Source: Scleroderma bovista
Lineage: Eukaryota; Basidiomycota; Agaricomycetes; Boletales; Sclerodermataceae
NCBI GenBank assembly: GCA_037178675.1
Contig: JAYMGJ010000586.1
Location: 23,973-87,972, forward strand
Direction: 5' to 3'
DNA length: 64,000 nucleotides
In this document: positions 59,946-64,000 of the stretch, piece by piece
How the letters are laid out: each line of letters opens with the position of its first letter
Position numbering within the stretch: position 1 is the stretch's first letter
The notes under the pieces: model-generated
Databases searched by the model: none
Seen by the model: only the letters and a program-made list of their open reading frames with translations
Told to the model about the DNA's origin: nothing
Translations under genes and position numbers: made by a program

Positions 59946-60540
59946 GCTATTTCGACTTGAGGGAAAGGATCCAGGCGAAATGACCAGCAAACCCGCAGAT
60001 GGGCGTTCGGTCAGGGCGCTGGTGGGCCCTACAATTGGACGATACAGGGACGCTACCTTCACCAATTAGGAATTTGTTTTTAGTGGTGAGCGGGCGCTGG
60101 GTGTTACCTTAATTTTATGCGTTTGGCTGTGATGGGCCAACAAAACGGTATTTGGTACGGTCAAGGATCACATCAAACAGGGTTTTCAGACGGCTGCGCA
60201 GGAGGGTCCATTTGAGGACGAGGGTAAGTTTAGTTATCGCTTATTGAATCGTGGGGCCAGTGTCGATGTTATGATAAGCAAATGTGCGATGCGAAGTTCA
60301 GCATGAGCCTGGCGCAAATCTTGCAAGACGAATCGTGCCGACTCGAGGCAGGTGTGCTATTCATTCTTGGTGACATGCGTTGTCGAGACTCTGCTCAGTA
60401 ACGACTCAATACCTGCCTCTTTATTAGGTTACTCCACATTTGATGGAGGTGCAAGCAGACTGTATGTATTTATCATTGCCATGTCACGCAGGATAATCTG
60501 ATCAATGGTCAATTGTCCATGGTTAGCCTCGTAGGTGCAT

Positions 60541-60780
60541 CTCGCCTCTTTTCTGCAACCTCTGCAGCTTTCGTTCTTGCTGAATGCAAGATTTGTGATA
60601 CATCAGCATGGACAAACTTATGACCAAGAGAAAGGAATCAGCAGCATAATCAAAATGTTGCAAGGTATTATACCTCCACAGACCCAGCTAGAAGTCATAG
60701 AAGTGTTCACCATGAGGGTCGTGGCTTGGCCAAGACACAGGAGGACATTCTTAGGGGCTAATTACCTCACCTTACCACAG
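60541..60780 (-). pseudogene. Degenerate WSS1 fragment
   Basis: Plus-strand sequence from TCGCCTCTTTTCTGC onward lines up with 55544-55755 in WSS1, in the same orientation, covering the exon after HELTHNVHG and reaching toward the intron that splits it. Shared blocks include CTCAGCTAGAAG/CCCAGCTAGAAG and CATGAGGG. Most substitutions I can see are G-to-A or C-to-T relative to the intact gene, with small gaps that break the frame. The HELTH-coding boundary is not preserved as an open frame. Not functional as a protease. Confidence 0.65.
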
Positions 60781-61513
60781 GTGTATACAATATTCTTGAA
60801 ACTCATTTTTGGTGCAGCCACTAGCACAAGTGCCTTATACATGTACATCGGACGCGTGACGTCATATGCACTTGCATCAAGCGAGTGTCTGGTCGCTCTG
60901 CTATTCATGTCGACACTTGGAATTTCAACGATCCGGACTTACTCGTGTTGATCACCAGGGCATGGGCGTGGAACTAATAATTACTGTGGATGACGCAAGA
61001 TATCGACAATGTTGCAATCTGTTCTCGATCCACAAGCCATTGCGTAATCCTGTCACATTCACGCAAGCCCATTCAGAATCATGTTTACGTTGATGGCCCC
61101 AGGGTCACATCCAGCTTCTCCAGTATGGAATGGTCTGGCTGCTGCTTGTCCAGGTACTTTGCCCATTTCTGCCGCGGCTGTTGCGATGGGAGCTTGGGTA
61201 TATGGCGTCTACAAGATGAGCAGGCAAATTAAACTGCATTTAGCTGAGAATGACAGAAAGCTCGTAAGGCATGCCAGGTAAACAGCTAGCGGACACCCAT
61301 ATAAAAGTGCAGTGGTCAAGGACATTCACAAGGTAATATTGGGAGGTAACAGCCTCTTCCCAATACAGCAAGCACTGGCAGATGCCTTAGCAGCATTGAA
61401 TACTATTAAGCATATCAGCTTTCAGTGCCTGATCATCCCAGGAGGCTAATCCATGCTTCATCAGATTCAGACGCAAGAATTACATAAAATACTGTACCCT
61501 CCGGTATGATTAG

Positions 61514-62095
61514 TTACTGTCTAGAACTATGATGAAACTTTGGCAGAATGAGAACGACAGCATCCAAATCTAGTGTATCACTTACGATGTCCCTGAGTTG
61601 AGCCTGGGCATCATTAAACTGCTTTTCCAGGAATTTTGACTTCGGGGTACGAGGCATCAGCAACGAAGGCACTAGTAAACACATAGCGGGGCCAACCTTC
61701 TTCCCTAGACTGTTTATTTCTTCTGTCAACTCTTTCTCCTGGCTTTTCAACTCTTGTTCCATGGATTTCTGCGGAATCATCATAAACCTGTTTTGCAAAG
61801 TTGCCGCTCCTGGAAAACATCTAAGTTATTGAATAGAGGCCTACATTTTGCCTACACCTTTGTATAGATTGACGTCTGGTCCAACACTGGATATTTCACC
61901 GATCGTAAGCTGGACGATCCGACGTTCACGTTCCTTTGCAGCGACCTGTTGCTTTGTCAAGCTGAGCGAACGCTGTGACTGGACCGCAGTTTGCTGAATT
62001 TGAACGAGGATCTGCGTATCATCAATTTAGCACCGTCGTGAAAGATCGTGGAGACCACACACTTTCTTTAGCGTTTCATCGGACAACGCAGACAT
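61514..62095 (-). CDS. PFD1: Prefoldin subunit 1
   Basis: Beta-type prefoldin subunit; the hexamer passes nascent actin and tubulin to CCT. About 120 residues in five exons. ATG 62095: MSALSDETLKK, then ILVQIQQTAVQSQRSLSLTK (helix 1), VAAKERERRIVQLTIGEISS, the hairpin DVNLYKGVGKMFMMIPQKSM, which is the family's VGRMF region, then helix 2 EQELKSQEKELTEEINSLGK and FLEKQFNDAQAQLRDI, with a last exon FHHSSRQ and stop TAA 61514-61516. The GKM/FMM junction uses a GTAGGC donor and a distant CAG. Two long amphipathic helices with a central hairpin fit the prefoldin jellyfish arm. Head-to-head with SNU114. Confidence 0.85.
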
Positions 62096-62197
62096 GGCAA
62101 CAATGTTTGATTTGTAGTAATCTCAGTATACAAAGTCGATCCCAGTTGACCGGAGTTTGAAAATTCGTCTACACGCCTGTAACTTGGACTTACCCCC
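62096..62197. promoter_or_regulatory. 102-bp shared promoter PFD1/SNU114
   Basis: Divergent start codons 102 bp apart; both genes must use this gap for initiation. No clear core element seen. Confidence 0.5.
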
Positions 62198-64000
62198 ATG
62201 GCTTCGTTCGAGGACTACGATGAGTTCGGTAACTACATTGGCGCGGACCTCGGTTCGGATGACGAAGATGAGGTCATGCAGACCGAGTATGGTTACGGCC
62301 AGCCTGCTACACTCGAGGGCTACGATGATGAGCCAGAACCAGAACCAGTTCAGGAGGGCGCGCTCATGGAAATCGATGGTCGGTGACTTCCACCCAGCAA
62401 AGCTCCTATCTCATAGAAACCATGCACTAGAAACCATGCACAAGGCGGTAGTCCTTCACGAGGACAAACAGTATTACCCTACTGCCGAAGAAGTGTACGG
62501 TCCTGATGTGGAAACCATGGTTCAAGAGGAAGACGCTCAGCCACTGTCCGAACCCATTATTGCTCCAATAAAAGTGAGGAAATGGACAGTTGAGGAAAAG
62601 GACATGCCACAAACCCGTTTTGATAAAGGGTACGCCTAGAACTTTCGTTACCATCCTGCCATATTCACTTATGTGCAAGGTTCTTGCTGAATATGATGTC
62701 CTTCCCTGAAATGATACGGAATGTCGCTATCGTGGGACATCTACACCACGGAAAAACGGCCCTGATGGATACATTGGTCTTACAGACCCATAAACTTATC
62801 TGGAATGCCGATCACCAGGTATGTGACATGATTCGGTCGCGTCTTTCTGGCTTATAGTTGGGTGGATTTAGTTGAAATACACCGACACCCATGTTCTATC
62901 GCGTGAGCGCGAAATTTCAATAAAGTCGTCGCCTATGTCCCTGGTACTTTCCACCACTGGTGGCAAGTCACATTTGATACATCTAATTGATACGCCCGGC
63001 CATGTCAACTTCGTGGACGAAGTTGCTTCGGCCATGAGACTAGTCGACGGCATTTTACTTGTTGTCGATGTTGTCGAGGGGGTTCGTTCACGTCTTTACT
63101 GCCTCTGTGGTGAGGCTAAGTCTAGGACAGGTAATGGTCAACACCGAAGCTATAATCCGGCACGCCCTCCAGGAGGGCATTAAAATGACACTTGTGCTCA
63201 ACAAAATTGATCGGCTTATCTTGGAGCTGCGTATTCCCCCTGCAGACGCGTATTACAAAATAAAACATACCATCGAGGAAGTCAATAATTTCATCAGGTA
63301 AGTGTGCCCACATGTTTCGGATAGGAGTTCTGGGTGCAATTAATATACAGTGGCATCAATCCCGATCCAGAGCTGCGACTGAGTCCTGAGAGGGGAAACG
63401 TGACCTTTGCAAGTACCGACATGAGCTGGTGCTTTACCCTTCGCTCCTTCGCTCGGATGTATGCGGACACTTTTGGTTCTCTTGACGTTACCGCCTTTGC
63501 CGATCGCCTGTGGGGAGACATCTATTTTAACACGGAAACCCGCAAGTTCACTCGCAAAGCTCCCGAAGGAAACTCTAAACAAGCCAGATCATTTGTCCAC
63601 TTTATCCTCGACCCTCTTTACAAACTCTACAGCCACGTCCTTAGTGAGGAGACCGAAGATCTCAAGAAAACTCTAGCCGAGCTCAATATTGTCCTCAAGC
63701 CAGTGATGTACAAGATGGATGTACGCCCACTACTCAAAGTGGTCCTTGACCAGTTCTTTGGGTCAGCCACGGGATTGGTCGACATGATAGTGGAACACAT
63801 TCCATCTCCGGTTTCTGGTGCCATTTCTAAAGTGGAGCGGTCCTATACTGGACCACAAACATCAGATATCGCTGCTTCCATGAGAGGATGTGATCCTGAT
63901 GGTCCTGTTATGGTCCAAATTACAAAGCTTTATCACACGACAGATGCACAGTCGTTTAGGGCGTTTGGTCGTGTCATGAGTGGGACACTGCGCAAAAACG
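62198..64000 (+). CDS. SNU114: U5 snRNP GTPase Snu114 (3' end outside window)
   Basis: EF-2-like GTPase of the U5 snRNP that controls Brr2 during spliceosome activation. ATG 62198: [20 protein letters not shown], an acidic N-terminus, then [20 protein letters not shown] and [19 protein letters not shown] domain: P-loop [63 protein letters not shown]. Domain II starts [20 protein letters not shown], with [20 protein letters not shown] and [15 protein letters not shown]; the window ends in [13 protein letters not shown]. Introns: after MEIDG (acceptor 62430), after FDKG, after NADHQ, after VVEG and after NNFIR. The acceptor of the first intron lies in a 14-nt tandem duplication. Identity is secure. 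Confidence 0.93.
62415..62442 (+). repeat. 14-nt tandem duplication carrying two splice acceptors
   Basis: AGAAACCATGCACT followed by AGAAACCATGCACA. Each copy starts with the AG of a usable acceptor. The second (exon from 62431) keeps the SNU114 frame; the first leads to a TAG stop after four codons. Confidence 0.7.

Larger units (their letters stand above)
59742..61513. other. Decayed intergenic region
   Basis: 1.8 kb without an intact gene. It contains a degenerate WSS1 fragment (about 60541-60780) and a 20-bp exact match to a PFD1 exon border (59926-59945). Short open frames at 60535-61281 match no known family. Confidence 0.55.

Noticed and set aside
1..64000. CRISPR arrays, bacterial operons, phage or viral genes, intact transposons
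   Set aside because: No direct-repeat arrays, transposase, integrase or reverse-transcriptase motifs were seen; gene structure is eukaryotic throughout.

Overview
This window is nuclear DNA of a filamentous basidiomycete, most likely an Agaricomycete. Genes are dense and packed on both strands. Nearly every gene is cut by many introns of about 45-70 bp with GT-AG ends and fungal branch sites, and the closest recognisable protein families are fungal. The species cannot be named from the sequence. All exon models here were made by eye: boundaries named in the text were checked for reading frame, and the rest are approximate.

Layout. 1-3.8 kb: head-to-head mitoribosomal genes uL1m and mL40, then COP9 signalosome subunit CSN2. 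4.1-13.6 kb: the lipid kinase FAB1 and the 40S export factor LTV1. 13.8-21.3 kb: TFIID subunit TAF2, here fused to three bromodomains, followed by Mediator subunit MED11. 21.5-22.9 kb: tubulin cofactor A. 24.4-33.3 kb: two paralogous bHLH transcription factors on the same strand, separated by a 6.8 kb gene-poor stretch. 34.6-38.2 kb: a large disordered protein of unknown function. 39.8-43.9 kb: a small unknown protein and a mitochondrial 2-methylisocitrate lyase. 44.2-47.3 kb: EFM3-like methyltransferase, head-to-head with mitoribosomal mS45. 48.3-56.2 kb: CCT7, the DNA-damage-tolerance helicase RAD5 and, convergent with it, the DNA-protein-crosslink protease WSS1. 56.8-59.7 kb: an MFS transporter and a MYND zinc-finger protein. 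59.7-61.5 kb: a decayed region that holds a degenerate WSS1 copy. 61.5-64 kb: prefoldin subunit 1, head-to-head with the spliceosomal GTPase SNU114, which runs off the window.

Most genes are conserved housekeeping genes. Themes are the mitochondrial ribosome (three genes), Pol II transcription (TAF2, MED11, two bHLH factors), tubulin/actin folding (PFD1, CCT7, TBCA) and replication-linked repair (RAD5, WSS1). The most unusual content is in gene structure. RAD5 appears to build its Walker A motif from two consecutive microexons of 5 and 3 nt. mS45 has a candidate 3-nt microexon. The TAF2 start is restored only by an AT-AC intron. GC-AG introns fit CCT7 (directly after the start codon), mS45 and the MYND gene. 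The TAF2-triple-bromodomain architecture and the C-to-T-decayed WSS1 copy are the other points worth checking.
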